Positions 1 to 7,489 of a stretch of DNA of 13,140 nucleotides are shown piece after piece (position 1 is the stretch's first letter; each line of letters starts with the position of its first letter). The DNA is taken from NCBI GenBank assembly GCA_034370465.1, contig JAXMLA010000022.1, positions 1-13,140 on the forward strand. The letters are read 5' to 3'. A model generated the notes under the pieces. That model was not told where the DNA came from. It ran no database searches and saw nothing but the letters and a program-made list of their open reading frames with translations. Position numbers and translations under genes: made by a program. Source of the DNA: UBA2197 sp034370465. GTDB lineage: Bacteria; Desulfobacterota; Desulfuromonadia; Desulfuromonadales; UBA2197.

Positions 1-419
1 TTGCTGTTGTGAACCGGCAGATAGCCGTTTTTATCGACGAGCACGGCAAAGACCACGGCATCATCTTCTTCGACCAGGGTATCCTGGGTTCGCAGGATCG
101 CCTGGTCGAGGTAGCTGTCGTATTCCGTGTGGTATTTCGGGATAGCAGCGCCGGCCAGGGGGCCCTCGGCGATCTTGCGATAGTTGGCGTCAAAGACCTG
201 GGCTTCAGTCAGCCGGCCGCTGCTGATCGCCTGTTCCAGGACCTGGCGCATGGTGGCAGCGCCAAAGATCGCCATGGTCCGGCCGCGCAGGAGCATATCT
301 GCTTCGAGAACGGCGGTGCGCTGGCGGATGAGCACGGTTGCAAAGATGCCGCAAACGACAATGAGGACAGCGGTTAATGAGGCGACGATCTTCATCGAAA
401 TACTGTTTTTGAGATTCAT
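1..419 (-). CDS. Methyl-accepting chemotaxis protein, N-terminal part (runs off left edge)
   Basis: The first 139 residues of a membrane chemoreceptor are visible; the gene continues past base 1. It starts at ATG 417-419 behind an AAAGGA ribosome site. Residues 1-9 are a short cytoplasmic tail, 10-32 a hydrophobic membrane helix (IVASLTAVLIVVCGIFATVL), and from about 33 an extracytoplasmic sensor region begins. It ends in VLVDKNGYLPVHN, a stretch typical of the ligand-binding region of many bacterial methyl-accepting proteins. HAMP and signalling domains would lie outside the window. It is the fourth gene after cheY, cheR and cheW, 59 bases after the cheW stop, so it is probably the receptor that those proteins serve. 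The ligand cannot be read from this part. Family call is strong because of motif and neighbours; the signalling domain itself is unseen. Confidence 0.85.
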   Translation of the reverse strand, partial: MNLKNSISMKIVASLTAVLIVVCGIFATVLIRQRTAVLEADMLLRGRTMAIFGAATMRQVLEQAISSGRLTEAQVFDANYRKIAEGPLAGAAIPKYHTEYDSYLDQAILRTQDTLVEEDDAVVFAVLVDKNGYLPVHNS

Positions 420-478
420 TCTTCGGTCCTTTGCAGCTCAGTCTGATGATGTCAATAAAAGGGAGGACCTTCTCTGGA

Positions 479-1039
479 TCAAAGCGATTCAGAGAAGATT
501 TCAACGATAAGTTCCGGCCGTTCGAGGAGTTTCTCCAGATCCAGGAGGAGCAGGGTCCCGCTTCCGTACGGGGCGCGGCCGCTCAAGACTTCGCGCGCCA
601 AGCCGGAGAGATCACTCTGCAGCGGCTCGATGCTGTCGAGAGGGATGGCGGCAATCCCCTTGACCCCGTCGGTGCAGAGCGCCGTCGATAGTCCGGCGGC
701 TTCAACAACAATGACCTGGGTGCGCAGCGCGACAAGCTGCCGGGGCAGATCCAGGAGGGGGCGAAGGTCGGTGATGGCGTGGATCTGGCCGCGCAGATTA
801 AAGAGTCCGACAAAATGCTCTGGCAGGCGCGGCACCGGCACAAAGCGCGGCAGGCGCAACACTTCCCGTGAGAACCGGCTTTCGAGGCCGTAGAGCTCGG
901 TTCCGAGGGCAAAGATGACATAATCGCGGGTGGCGGTGACCGACTCGTCTTCGTCGATCTCCACGGCCCGCCGGTAGTCGTCGCGCATCTCTTCGAGAAT
1001 GCCGCGAATATCGTATTGGTCGGTTGTTGTTCTTTTCAT
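479..1039 (-). CDS. cheW: CheW-like chemotaxis coupling protein
   Basis: A 186-residue CheW-family adaptor, which in known systems links the receptor to the histidine kinase CheA at the inner face of the membrane. Residues 1-36 are a charged N-terminal extension (many D/E/R) that typical CheW proteins of about 150-165 residues lack. The CheW fold follows from about residue 38 (YVIFALGTELYGL), with the characteristic core segment GLFNLRGQIHAITDLRPLL, and ends with a LLLLDLEKLL strand. ATG at 1037-1039 has an AAAGGA site. It lies 22 bases after the cheR stop and 59 before the receptor gene, so it is part of the same minus-strand operon. No CheA or CheB is visible; they may lie further downstream. 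A CheW-type domain from a related array rather than flagellar chemotaxis is equally possible. Confidence 0.9.
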   Translation of the reverse strand: MKRTTTDQYDIRGILEEMRDDYRRAVEIDEDESVTATRDYVIFALGTELYGLESRFSREVLRLPRFVPVPRLPEHFVGLFNLRGQIHAITDLRPLLDLPRQLVALRTQVIVVEAAGLSTALCTDGVKGIAAIPLDSIEPLQSDLSGLAREVLSGRAPYGSGTLLLLDLEKLLERPELIVEIFSESL

Positions 1040-1061
1040 GGTTTGTCCTTTACTTCCGACA

Positions 1062-2900
1062 TCATTTCTCCAGCAGTTTCAGTTCCGCCCGGCAGCGCTC
1101 CTGAAGGCCGGATACCGTCCAGTCTTTGGCGTCGGGAATGGTTTCATCTCCCCCCATCCTGGTCAGCAGGCGGAGGGTCGTTTCCAGGGAGCGCAGGGCC
1201 TCGGCCTTCCGTCCGATCCGGCGATAGACATTGGCCAGATGGTAGTGGGCCATGACGGCCTTGAGGTCAAGGAGGATGACCCGCTGAAAATCTTCCGCCG
1301 CCAAAACGCTCTGCCCCTTTTGATCACGAATCAGCCCGCGCAGAAAGTAGCCGCGGGGAGAAAGATCATCGGCGTGCAAAACCTGGCGACAAAGGGACAG
1401 GGATTCGTCGAGACGCCCCTGATCGGCCAGGGAAAATCCCTGGTCAAGTAACTGCTCGGCAGTGGTTGCCGGCGGAGTTGCCAACGTCCTGTTATTTGGG
1501 GACGCTGTTTTACTGTTTACTTTATCGACTGAAAATATGCCAGATTTTTCTTGAGTCGCTTGCTTGTCGACTGGAAGTAATAAGCTGTTATCATTTATTT
1601 TTTCAAATAAAATAAACTGTGGTTTGTTTTTGCTTTCATCCTGCTTCGAAAACGCTGGTGCCGCGATCTCCTCACCTGCCGGGTCGCTTGCACGATAATA
1701 GGTGCCGCCATGGTGCTGGCAGCGCACAAAATCGAGAAATCCGGCGCCGAGGGTCTCCGCATGCCCTAAAAAGAGATAACCGCCCGGACGCAGCGCGCGC
1801 CGGAGTCGACTCACCACCGCCCGAACCGTCTCCGGGCGAAAGTAGATCATGACGTTCCGGCAAAAGATCAGATCACATTCGGTCGTACCATTTTTCGGAT
1901 TCGGGTAGGTCTCGCTCTGCAGGTTCAGGAAGGAAAAACGGGTCAGGGCGCGGAGGCGGTCGGTGACTGTCCAGCCGCTGTCGTCTTTGACAAACCATTC
2001 CGACAGAAGTTTCGGTGTGACATTGCGCAGGGTGCGATCCTGGTAATGCCCTTGCCTGGCTGCTGCCAGAGAGTGCTGGCTGATATCAGTGCCGAGGATG
2101 GTGATGTCCCAGTCAACCAGTTGCGGGAAGTGGTGCAGGAGGGTGATGGCCAGGGAATAGGCCTCCTCTCCGGTCGAACAACCGGCCGACCAGATGCGCA
2201 GGCGCCGCGACTCCTGGTGGACTTTGATCAATTCGGGAATAACCTTTTCGATCAGCGCCGCAAAGTGGGGGTCAAAGCGGAAGAAGGAGGTCTCGCCGAT
2301 GGTCAATAGTGCTACCAGTTTTTTGAACTCCTGCCGACTCTCGGGAGAATTCTGCAGGTAGGTGAAGTAAGCGGCGACCGAGGGCGCGGCAACGACGCGC
2401 ATGCGTTTCTGGATGCCGCGTTCAAGGGTTTTGCGATTGCGCCGGTCGAAATGGAGCCCGCACTTGTCGGAAAAAAATTCCGAGAATTCTTCAAGCTCCG
2501 CATCGCTGGGAGGGAGGGGAGCGGGATCGCCGCAGCGGACGGCGGTCTGCAGATAGTCGATATCCTCCCCGAGACGATCGGCATCGACCGGGAGAGTGAG
2601 GACGTCGAAGATCTCCGCGAACTCAAATTCCCGGCCGGTTCCGGCAACCACGGCAATGATCGGCAGTTCCGCAGGGAGACGGCGCATAAAGACATGCGCC
2701 GCCAGGGCCGGTTCCGCAAGGTCGATGATACAGAGATCAACGTGGAGCTCGCGAAAAGCGGCGGGGGAAAGGGTGTTGTCGACGGGGATGATTTGGCAGT
2801 TTTTTGCGATCAGGGGCGGGGCAATAGACGGTATAAATGACGTTGCGTCACCAAAGACCGCTACGCGCAGGGGGGGAGACCCCTTTCTTCTGAGCGGCAT
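1062..2900 (-). CDS. cheR: CheR methyltransferase fused to a degenerate receiver and C-terminal TPRs
   Basis: A 612-residue protein predicted to methylate glutamates on chemoreceptors using S-adenosylmethionine. Residues about 10-120 look like a receiver fold: D60 sits in CIIDL, but the conserved lysine is replaced (TLPVD, L103), so phosphotransfer is doubtful. Residues about 133-405 are the CheR domain: GETSFFR (202-208), the SAM-binding WSAGCSTGEEAYS (237-249), GTDIS (270-274), FCRNVMIYF (346-354) and GHAE (379-382). A low-complexity, AT-rich linker covers about 412-478. Residues about 481-582 hold three TPR-like helix pairs. ATG 2898-2900 has a GGAGG site. CheR-TPR fusions are known from FrzF and WspC, so the system may control something other than flagella. 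It lies 19 bases after cheY. The methyltransferase call is secure; the receiver is a weaker call. Confidence 0.92.
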   Translation of the reverse strand: MPLRRKGSPPLRVAVFGDATSFIPSIAPPLIAKNCQIIPVDNTLSPAAFRELHVDLCIIDLAEPALAAHVFMRRLPAELPIIAVVAGTGREFEFAEIFDVLTLPVDADRLGEDIDYLQTAVRCGDPAPLPPSDAELEEFSEFFSDKCGLHFDRRNRKTLERGIQKRMRVVAAPSVAAYFTYLQNSPESRQEFKKLVALLTIGETSFFRFDPHFAALIEKVIPELIKVHQESRRLRIWSAGCSTGEEAYSLAITLLHHFPQLVDWDITILGTDISQHSLAAARQGHYQDRTLRNVTPKLLSEWFVKDDSGWTVTDRLRALTRFSFLNLQSETYPNPKNGTTECDLIFCRNVMIYFRPETVRAVVSRLRRALRPGGYLFLGHAETLGAGFLDFVRCQHHGGTYYRASDPAGEEIAAPAFSKQDESKNKPQFILFEKINDNSLLLPVDKQATQEKSGIFSVDKVNSKTASPNNRTLATPPATTAEQLLDQGFSLADQGRLDESLSLCRQVLHADDLSPRGYFLRGLIRDQKGQSVLAAEDFQRVILLDLKAVMAHYHLANVYRRIGRKAEALRSLETTLRLLTRMGGDETIPDAKDWTVSGLQERCRAELKLLEK

Positions 2901-2919
2901 GAATCCTCCAGAGGAATGA

Positions 2920-3288
2920 TTAACCGATAACCATCTGCAGGACTGCCCGGAGCTGCTTTTCTTTAAACGGTTTAGTCAACCAGGTCGAAGCGCCGGCCTT
3001 CTTTGCTTCTTCAAGTTTGGCGACGTCACCTTCTCCGGTCAACACAACAATCGGTACGAATTTGCACAGAGGCATCTTCTTCGCTTCGCGCATGAAGGCA
3101 ATCCCGTCCATAACCGGCATGGAAAGATCGGTGATAATTAAATCAAACTTTGTTTCTTTGACCCGTTCCAATCCACTGTAGCCATCAACGGCTGCCACGA
3201 TGTTATAGCCGGCATCAATAAGCATGTCTCCAAGGATAGCCCGCATAGAAGCTGAGTCGTCAATAATTAAGATTGTTTTTTTAAGCAT
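2920..3288 (-). CDS. CheY-like single-domain response regulator
   Basis: A 122-residue stand-alone receiver domain with no output domain. The acidic pocket D10/D11, phospho-acceptor D54 (IITDLSMP), T84 (VVLTGEG) and K106 (LTKPF) are all present, so it should be phosphorylated by a CheA-type kinase and act by binding a partner such as the motor or another enzyme. ATG 3286-3288 has an AGAGGTGG ribosome site. It is the first gene of the chemotaxis operon, 19 bases before cheR. Similar single-domain regulators exist in several roles, so a flagellar CheY is not proven. A candidate promoter and dyad lie about 30-90 bases upstream. Confidence 0.93.
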   Translation of the reverse strand: MLKKTILIIDDSASMRAILGDMLIDAGYNIVAAVDGYSGLERVKETKFDLIITDLSMPVMDGIAFMREAKKMPLCKFVPIVVLTGEGDVAKLEEAKKAGASTWLTKPFKEKQLRAVLQMVIG

Positions 3289-3318
3289 TTACCACCTCTA
3301 AAGTCGTGTTTGGCCGGT

Positions 3319-3347
3319 ACAGTAACGGAGCATTAAAAAAACGTCAA
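3319..3347 (-). promoter_or_regulatory. Candidate sigma-70 promoter of the cheY operon
   Basis: On the minus strand TTGACG (3342-3347) is followed after exactly 17 bases by TACTGT (3319-3324), which keeps the TAxxxT core. Transcription would start near 3312, giving a leader of about 24 bases that includes the cheY ribosome site. The -35 box is good and the -10 box mediocre, so this is a candidate only. Confidence 0.45.
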
Positions 3348-3377
3348 GACAAGATTTCTTAAAAAAAATCTTGTCTT
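3346..3377. repeat. 12-bp perfect inverted repeat between cheY and tadA
   Basis: AAGACAAGATTT (3346-3357) and its exact reverse complement AAATCTTGTCTT (3366-3377) flank an 8-base AT loop. It sits in the divergent cheY/tadA gap and touches the candidate cheY -35 box. Read on the minus strand the stem is followed by GACG and seven T, which resembles a weak terminator of transcription entering from the right; it could equally be an operator. The sequence alone does not decide. Confidence 0.6.
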
Positions 3378-3470
3378 TGGCAAAACGATCATGCTAAAAA
3401 TTCTTCCTCTGTGAGTTGTCTTGTTTGTCACGCCGCCTGCACCTGGATAGACCGCGCAAGAAGAAATTTC

Positions 3471-3983
3471 ATGACGATCGTGGTTGAAAGCGTTGACAAC
3501 CTGTTCATGCGCGAAGCGCTCCAGTCAGCGCAGTTGGCCAAAGAGTTGGGCGAGGTGCCGATCGGCGCCGTCCTGGTCCATACCGGCGAAATTATCGGTC
3601 GGGGCTATAATTTACGGGAGACCAGTCAGGATCCCACCACCCACGCCGAGATGATCGCGATCAAGCAGGCCGCTGCCCGGTTGGGATCATGGCGACTTTT
3701 GGATTGTACCTTATATGTCACCCTTGAACCGTGTGTGATGTGTATGGGGGCAATCATTCTGGCAAGGATTCCACGGCTGGTTTTTGGTTGTCGGGACCCG
3801 CGTGTCGGGGCGGCCGGTTCGATTTACAACTTTTCAAGCGATGAGCGCTTCAATCATCGCGTGGTAACTACGGAGGGAGTGCTGGGCGAGGAGTGCAGTG
3901 ACCTCTTAAGTCGGTTTTTTCAAGAGCTCCGCACCACAAAAAGATCAGAACGGAAACGCCGCAACGACGAATCCGCCTGTTAA
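3471..3983 (+). CDS. tadA: tRNA-specific adenosine deaminase TadA
   Basis: A 170-residue zinc-dependent deaminase that converts the wobble adenosine of tRNA-Arg(ACG) to inosine in the cytoplasm. The zinc/catalytic motif HAE is at H58-E60 and PCxxC at P87-C91 (EPCVMCMGA), with substrate-side segments EVPIGAVLV and DPRVGAAGS as in the family. I chose ATG 3471; an in-frame GTG at 3411 would add 20 residues that do not look like TadA (Cys-rich, no family match known to me) and would lie almost at the likely transcription start. Only a weak AAGAAG ribosome site precedes 3471. The C-terminal tail (about 155-170) is basic and probably disordered. A tRNA-Ser gene follows after 11 bases and is likely co-transcribed. 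Confidence 0.93.
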   Translation: MTIVVESVDNLFMREALQSAQLAKELGEVPIGAVLVHTGEIIGRGYNLRETSQDPTTHAEMIAIKQAAARLGSWRLLDCTLYVTLEPCVMCMGAIILARIPRLVFGCRDPRVGAAGSIYNFSSDERFNHRVVTTEGVLGEECSDLLSRFFQELRTTKRSERKRRNDESAC

Positions 3984-3994
3984 AAACCTCTTGA

Positions 3995-4082
3995 GGAGAG
4001 GTGTCCGAGTGGTCGAAGGTGACAGACTCGAAATCTGTTGAACCGCAAGGTTCCGAGGGTTCGAATCCCTCCCTCTCCTCCA
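3995..4082 (+). tRNA. tRNA-Ser (anticodon CGA)
   Basis: A class II tRNA of 88 bases with encoded CCA. The acceptor stem GGAGAGG (3995-4001) pairs with CCTCTCC (4072-4078). The anticodon arm ACAGA/TCTGT encloses loop CTCGAAA, so the anticodon is CGA (4029-4031), reading UCG. The long variable arm AACC-GCAA-GGTT marks serine. The T arm is GAGGG-TTCGAAT-CCCTC. The discriminator base before CCA is T (4079), where G is usual in the bacterial serine tRNAs I know. Confidence 0.95.
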
Positions 4083-4084
4083 GT

Positions 4085-4134
4085 AAAAAAAGAAGGGCTT
4101 AGCCGTAAATGGCTAGGCCCTTTTGCTTTTTTTT
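4085..4134. terminator. Rho-independent terminator, apparently bidirectional
   Basis: A 12-bp stem AAGGGCTTAGCC (4093-4104) with GGCTAGGCCCTT (4111-4122), one G-U pair and a GTAAAT loop. On the plus strand it runs into TTTTGCTTTTTTTT (4121-4134) and ends the tadA-tRNA-Ser unit. On the minus strand the same stem runs into C and seven T (complement of 4085-4091), so it can also end the small Cys-rich gene coming from the right. Confidence 0.9.
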
Positions 4135-4216
4135 GAGTAATTTTTCTTGGATGGAGGAGCGGGGGGAGGGAAAATCGACAGAGAAGATCGCTGGCTATGA
4201 AGAAGTATGGCTTTTG

Positions 4217-4468
4217 TTAGGCTATTTCTGATTTTCTTTGTCTTTTCGGACACATGCAAATGATGGTAGTATAGCCGAAAAACATTTTTGCCGTGCACTG
4301 AGGTTTGACTTCCCGGCAAATTTCAAAGAGGTTGGAGTCGCCGGGAAGGGCCGCACACTGGTCCTTTTGAACCCCCTTGCAGGCACATCCCCGAGCGTAG
4401 GGACATTCGTTTTCAAAATCGCAGCTAGTTTGGTTTTCTGTTGTCGGTGGGAATAAGGACTCTGGCAT
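4217..4468 (-). CDS. Small cysteine-rich protein of unknown function
   Basis: I do not recognise this 83-residue protein. It has nine cysteines (C16, C22, C28, C30, C38, C51, C58, C71, C73 from the ATG), including CPYARGCAC and a CMC pair near the C-terminus, and no evident signal peptide or membrane helix. Such spacing could bind zinc, an iron-sulfur cluster or another metal; no known cluster motif matches exactly. ATG 4466-4468 is supported by a CCGGAG ribosome site 7 bases upstream; an in-frame TTG at 4483 would add five residues. It ends about 80 bases before a bidirectional terminator on its own strand, which supports a real transcript. No clear promoter is visible in the 156 bases up to the next gene, so it could also be read from the operon upstream. 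Confidence 0.55.
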   Translation of the reverse strand: MPESLFPPTTENQTSCDFENECPYARGCACKGVQKDQCAALPGDSNLFEICREVKPQCTAKMFFGYTTIICMCPKRQRKSEIA

Positions 4469-4624
4469 GAATAGCTCCGGCAACCGTCAGTGGCATTATT
4501 AGGCTGGAGAGATTCTATGCGTCGTTTCTGACAATATTCATACAGAATCGGGCGGTTTCATATGATTAATTTGTTGCTCTGGGGAATGTTGTTCGCCAGT
4601 TTGTTCCAGGGAGATTTTTTCCGT

Positions 4625-5626
4625 TTAAAGAGAGACGAGCCTGAAGGACGAAAAGATGATCCGATAGGAAACTACGAGCACAAATAACGTATAACAAATC
4701 AGAACAATCGCCGTAAGGCGTTGCTGGAGCGGGGGGATGACATTGATCATGCTCTTGCGATTTTTGAAGGGCATCAACACTCCCACCCCGAGCCCCGCCA
4801 CTCCCCCGCCAACCAGAGTTGCATACAACACGTACCCTATATGTCCGTATTCGCGCTGCAGTAGACAAAAGGGGCAGTGATGCGTCGGCAATTCGTAGAA
4901 GTAGAGGCAGATGAACGAAACCAGCGACGCTGTCGCGATTACAAAGGTGACGGTACTTGCTGTCGCAAAGAGATATCCCCCCCGTTTTTTGCGATAGAAG
5001 TGTCCGCCAAAGAGAACCGTTGCCCCGATAACGACATAAAATGCCAGCATCATCGGCCCGCTCGGCAGGGCGGCAAGCCCTCCGCTGACGGTCTCCTTTT
5101 CCGAACTGAAGAGGCTGCCGCAGCAGGAGGTGATGACGTCAGCCTGCAAGCCGGAAAAATAACGGAGGAGAAGATAACTTTCGGCCAGAACCAGAGGAAC
5201 GAAGCAAAGGATCAGGAGGTATTTTATCTTCAGTAAGGGATAGTCGTAGCCCTTGCTGTCGGCATGATTGATGATGAGCCAGACTCCGGCCAACAGGAAA
5301 TTGAAAATTTTCAGGAGGAGCAGAGGGTAGCCGTAGGTGTTGGCGTTGAGGGTTCCGGCCGCGCACATGGCGCCGATGAAGAGGTTATGCAGATTGTCGG
5401 CGGTGTAGATGAAGAGGAAGAGCGAAAGCATCTGGAACGCGAAGTTGTAGCTGAGGATGGTCGAGGTGAGGTAGGTCCGCCGCTCAAGGTTGAGCTGAAG
5501 TTCGCTGCCGCTGCTGATATCCCAGCGGCAGAGGATCTGCCACCCGCCCCAAGCGGCATAAAGGATCAAAAAGCTGGAGACCAGGGATGCCCCGATCAGG
5601 GCGAGGATTGCCGGGTGGAGGATCAT
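4625..5626 (-). CDS. Polytopic membrane protein with CC and CPFC motifs
   Basis: A 333-residue inner-membrane protein with about eight hydrophobic helices (roughly 5-25, 57-76, 80-95, 103-120, 133-156, 190-207, 219-244, 264-285, 304-322; boundaries approximate). Two cysteine sites stand out: TSCCGS (C168, C169) and HHCPFCLLQ (C251, C254), the latter like the redox or metal CxxC of DsbB/VKOR-type proteins but without further similarity that I can see. The start codon overlaps the ATPase stop (ATGA), so the two are translationally coupled; this makes it the last gene of the NosL-ABC operon. A role as thiol redox partner or metal-binding membrane subunit of the transporter is inference. Function is unknown; I recall similar proteins only as hypothetical proteins of Geobacter relatives. 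Confidence 0.85.
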   Translation of the reverse strand: MILHPAILALIGASLVSSFLILYAAWGGWQILCRWDISSGSELQLNLERRTYLTSTILSYNFAFQMLSLFLFIYTADNLHNLFIGAMCAAGTLNANTYGYPLLLLKIFNFLLAGVWLIINHADSKGYDYPLLKIKYLLILCFVPLVLAESYLLLRYFSGLQADVITSCCGSLFSSEKETVSGGLAALPSGPMMLAFYVVIGATVLFGGHFYRKKRGGYLFATASTVTFVIATASLVSFICLYFYELPTHHCPFCLLQREYGHIGYVLYATLVGGGVAGLGVGVLMPFKNRKSMINVIPPLQQRLTAIVLICYTLFVLVVSYRIIFSSFRLVSL

Positions 5627-6351
5627 CCCCGCTCCGCGATACTGGTTACCCGCCCATCGCGCATCTCGATAACCGTATCCGCGAGGGTGGAGTCGTAGAT
5701 GATCGGGTCGTGACTGGCGACGAGGATGGTCCTGCCGTCCTTTTTGAAGTCAGCGAGGATGGTCATGAACTCCCGGGACAAGGCGCTGTCGAGGTGGGCG
5801 GTCGGTTCGTCGGCAATGATGACCGCCGGATTATTGATCAAGGCCCGGGCAATAGCAACGCGCTGCATTTCGCCGCCGGAGAGGCGGTCGACCGGTGCGG
5901 CGGCATGGCGGGTAATGTTAAACATCCCGAGAAGGTCCATCCCCCGTTGGCGCAGAATTGTGAAGTTTTCGCCAAGGGGATAAGCGGGGAGGAGGACGTT
6001 CTCCAGCACCGTCAGACCCTTGACCAAATTGAAGTGCTGGAAGATGAAGCCAAAAGTTGAGCGGCGGATCTCGGTGAGAAAGCGCTCTGGCAGACTGGTT
6101 ATCTCCAGCGTATCCAGGCCCGCGTCGCCGGTGACGCCGCTGACGTTGATCCCGTGCAGCTTGATCCTTCCGGTCGTGGGACGGGACATACATCCGAGAA
6201 CCGTCATGAGAGTGGTCTTTCCTGAACCGCTCGGACCTTTCAGGATCGTGACCTTGCCGCGGTCAATATTCAGGCTCACATCGTCCAAGGCGGTAAATTG
6301 ATTCCCCTTGCCGACATTGAAGCTCTTGCTGATATGCGAAAGTTCAATCAT
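5623..6351 (-). CDS. ABC transporter ATP-binding protein, LolD/MacB type
   Basis: A 242-residue cytoplasmic ATPase that would power the FtsX-type permease encoded just upstream. Walker A GPSGSGKTT (39-47), Q-loop Q105 (FIFQHFN), signature LSGGE (157-161), Walker B VIIADEP (177-183) and switch H214 are all present, so it should hydrolyse ATP. The FNLVKGLTVLENV segment after the Q-loop is typical of the LolD/MacB/FtsE group, which usually do mechanical work on periplasmic partners rather than pass solutes through a channel. An unusual spacer at about 70-90 precedes the Q-loop region. It starts one base after the permease stop and its own stop overlaps the next start (ATGA). The substrate is unknown; the NosL-like first gene suggests metal or metalloprotein handling, comparable in concept to NosFY. 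Confidence 0.93.
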   Translation of the reverse strand: MIELSHISKSFNVGKGNQFTALDDVSLNIDRGKVTILKGPSGSGKTTLMTVLGCMSRPTTGRIKLHGINVSGVTGDAGLDTLEITSLPERFLTEIRRSTFGFIFQHFNLVKGLTVLENVLLPAYPLGENFTILRQRGMDLLGMFNITRHAAAPVDRLSGGEMQRVAIARALINNPAVIIADEPTAHLDSALSREFMTILADFKKDGRTILVASHDPIIYDSTLADTVIEMRDGRVTSIAERG

Positions 6352-6352
6352 C

Positions 6353-7489
6353 TCATGACCTCATTGCCGCATCAGGGTCGATTGTTGCCGCCCGCCAGGA
6401 GGGGATGATGGTTGCGGCGGTGTAGGGGAGAACCGTCAGGAAGAAGAGGAGGGAGATCTGGTAGAAGTCAAAAGCCGGCACGAGTCGAAAGCTGGGATAA
6501 AGGACACCCCAGCCTTTAAGGGCATGCTCGAAGAGGGGGGCGGAGAAGAAGAAAACATGGGCGTAAGCCAGGAGGATTCCGATCAGAAAAGCGGAGAGTG
6601 AGATGACAATCCCTTCCCAGGACTTCAGGAGCAAAACGTCCGAGGTCTCCCAGCCGATCGATTTGAGGATACCGATCTCCTTCCGCTCTTCTGCCGAGAG
6701 ACCGGTCGCTTTGTCCCAGGCGAAGATGACGAAGGAGAGGACCGCCGCCGTCAGCAAAACCACCATCATCCCACCCCGCCAATCAAAGATGGCATCGTAG
6801 GTACGCAGGATCTCGCTCTTGAGAATGGGGCGGGTGTCGGGGAAACGGGCGACAATCTTGCGGGCGACAGTGGTCAGTTCTTGGGGGTTTGTGACCGTGA
6901 CCGTTAGATCGGTGGCAACATCGCGAGGGAAGTCGAAGAGGGTTCGGAAATCGTTTTCCCCGATCAGAATTAAATCGCTCGACACCAGTTCCGCGTCGGC
7001 AGACAGAATTTCCTGAACCTCCAACAGGAGTGTTTCCTGCTTGTAGGTCATCAAGGCCATCAGGTCACCACTTCCAAGTCGCCGGACCCGGGCAACCCCG
7101 TTGCCGATATGGATGAATTGCGGGGCAGGCGGTTGGAGAGCGGGAACAACCAGAGTGTAGTTAGCACTGTTGAATGGGTCGTAATAATAGCCCCAAAGCC
7201 TGGGTTGCACCTCCTTCACCCCCCGTATCGCCGCGATCTGGAGGCCATAGTCGGTGGGAATCAGGTCGTGGCGACCGGCGACCATCTTCTGCACGACGAT
7301 ATCCGGGGCATCCTTGAGAAGCAGGGCCGCTTCACGTTTCAATGCCTGGGTGAAAAAGACGACCGAAGCCAGGGCAAAGACGATTAAAGTGTACAGAACA
7401 AAGAGTGAGATGTTCCTGGCTCTTCTCCGGAGCAGGGAGGATAGGGCGAAGTCGAGGATATTCCGGTGCCGTTCGAGGGAGCGATTCAT
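6353..7489 (-). CDS. ABC transporter permease, FtsX/MacB type
   Basis: A 378-residue inner-membrane permease with the MacB/LolC topology: helix 1 at about 27-48, a periplasmic domain at about 49-238, then three C-terminal helices at about 239-258, 290-314 and 340-363. The cytoplasmic loop EERKEIGILKSIGW (267-280) is the FtsX-family coupling helix that contacts the ATPase. An arginine-rich stretch RRRARN precedes helix 1, as expected for a cytoplasmic N-terminus. It starts within the stop of the small His-rich gene (ATGA) and ends one base before the ATPase. The periplasmic domain has no cysteine, so any metal binding would be by partners. Family call is strong; substrate unknown. Confidence 0.93.
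   Translation of the reverse strand: MNRSLERHRNILDFALSSLLRRRARNISLFVLYTLIVFALASVVFFTQALKREAALLLKDAPDIVVQKMVAGRHDLIPTDYGLQIAAIRGVKEVQPRLWGYYYDPFNSANYTLVVPALQPPAPQFIHIGNGVARVRRLGSGDLMALMTYKQETLLLEVQEILSADAELVSSDLILIGENDFRTLFDFPRDVATDLTVTVTNPQELTTVARKIVARFPDTRPILKSEILRTYDAIFDWRGGMMVVLLTAAVLSFVIFAWDKATGLSAEERKEIGILKSIGWETSDVLLLKSWEGIVISLSAFLIGILLAYAHVFFFSAPLFEHALKGWGVLYPSFRLVPAFDFYQISLLFFLTVLPYTAATIIPSWRAATIDPDAAMRS

Noticed and set aside
3371..3400. Possible tadA promoter TTGTCT-18-TAAAAA
   Set aside because: Both boxes are poor and the spacing is long; the region is AT-rich, so chance matches are likely.
3411..3470. GTG start extending TadA by 20 residues
   Set aside because: The extension is Cys-rich and unlike TadA N-termini and would begin almost at the likely transcription start.
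4469..4624. Promoter for the Cys-rich gene
   Set aside because: TTGTCA and TAGAAT or TAATAA occur but at wrong spacings; no supported promoter.
4562..4687. Plus-strand frame for a 41-residue hydrophobic peptide
   Set aside because: It overlaps the end of the polytopic protein gene, has no convincing ribosome site or promoter, and nothing else supports it.
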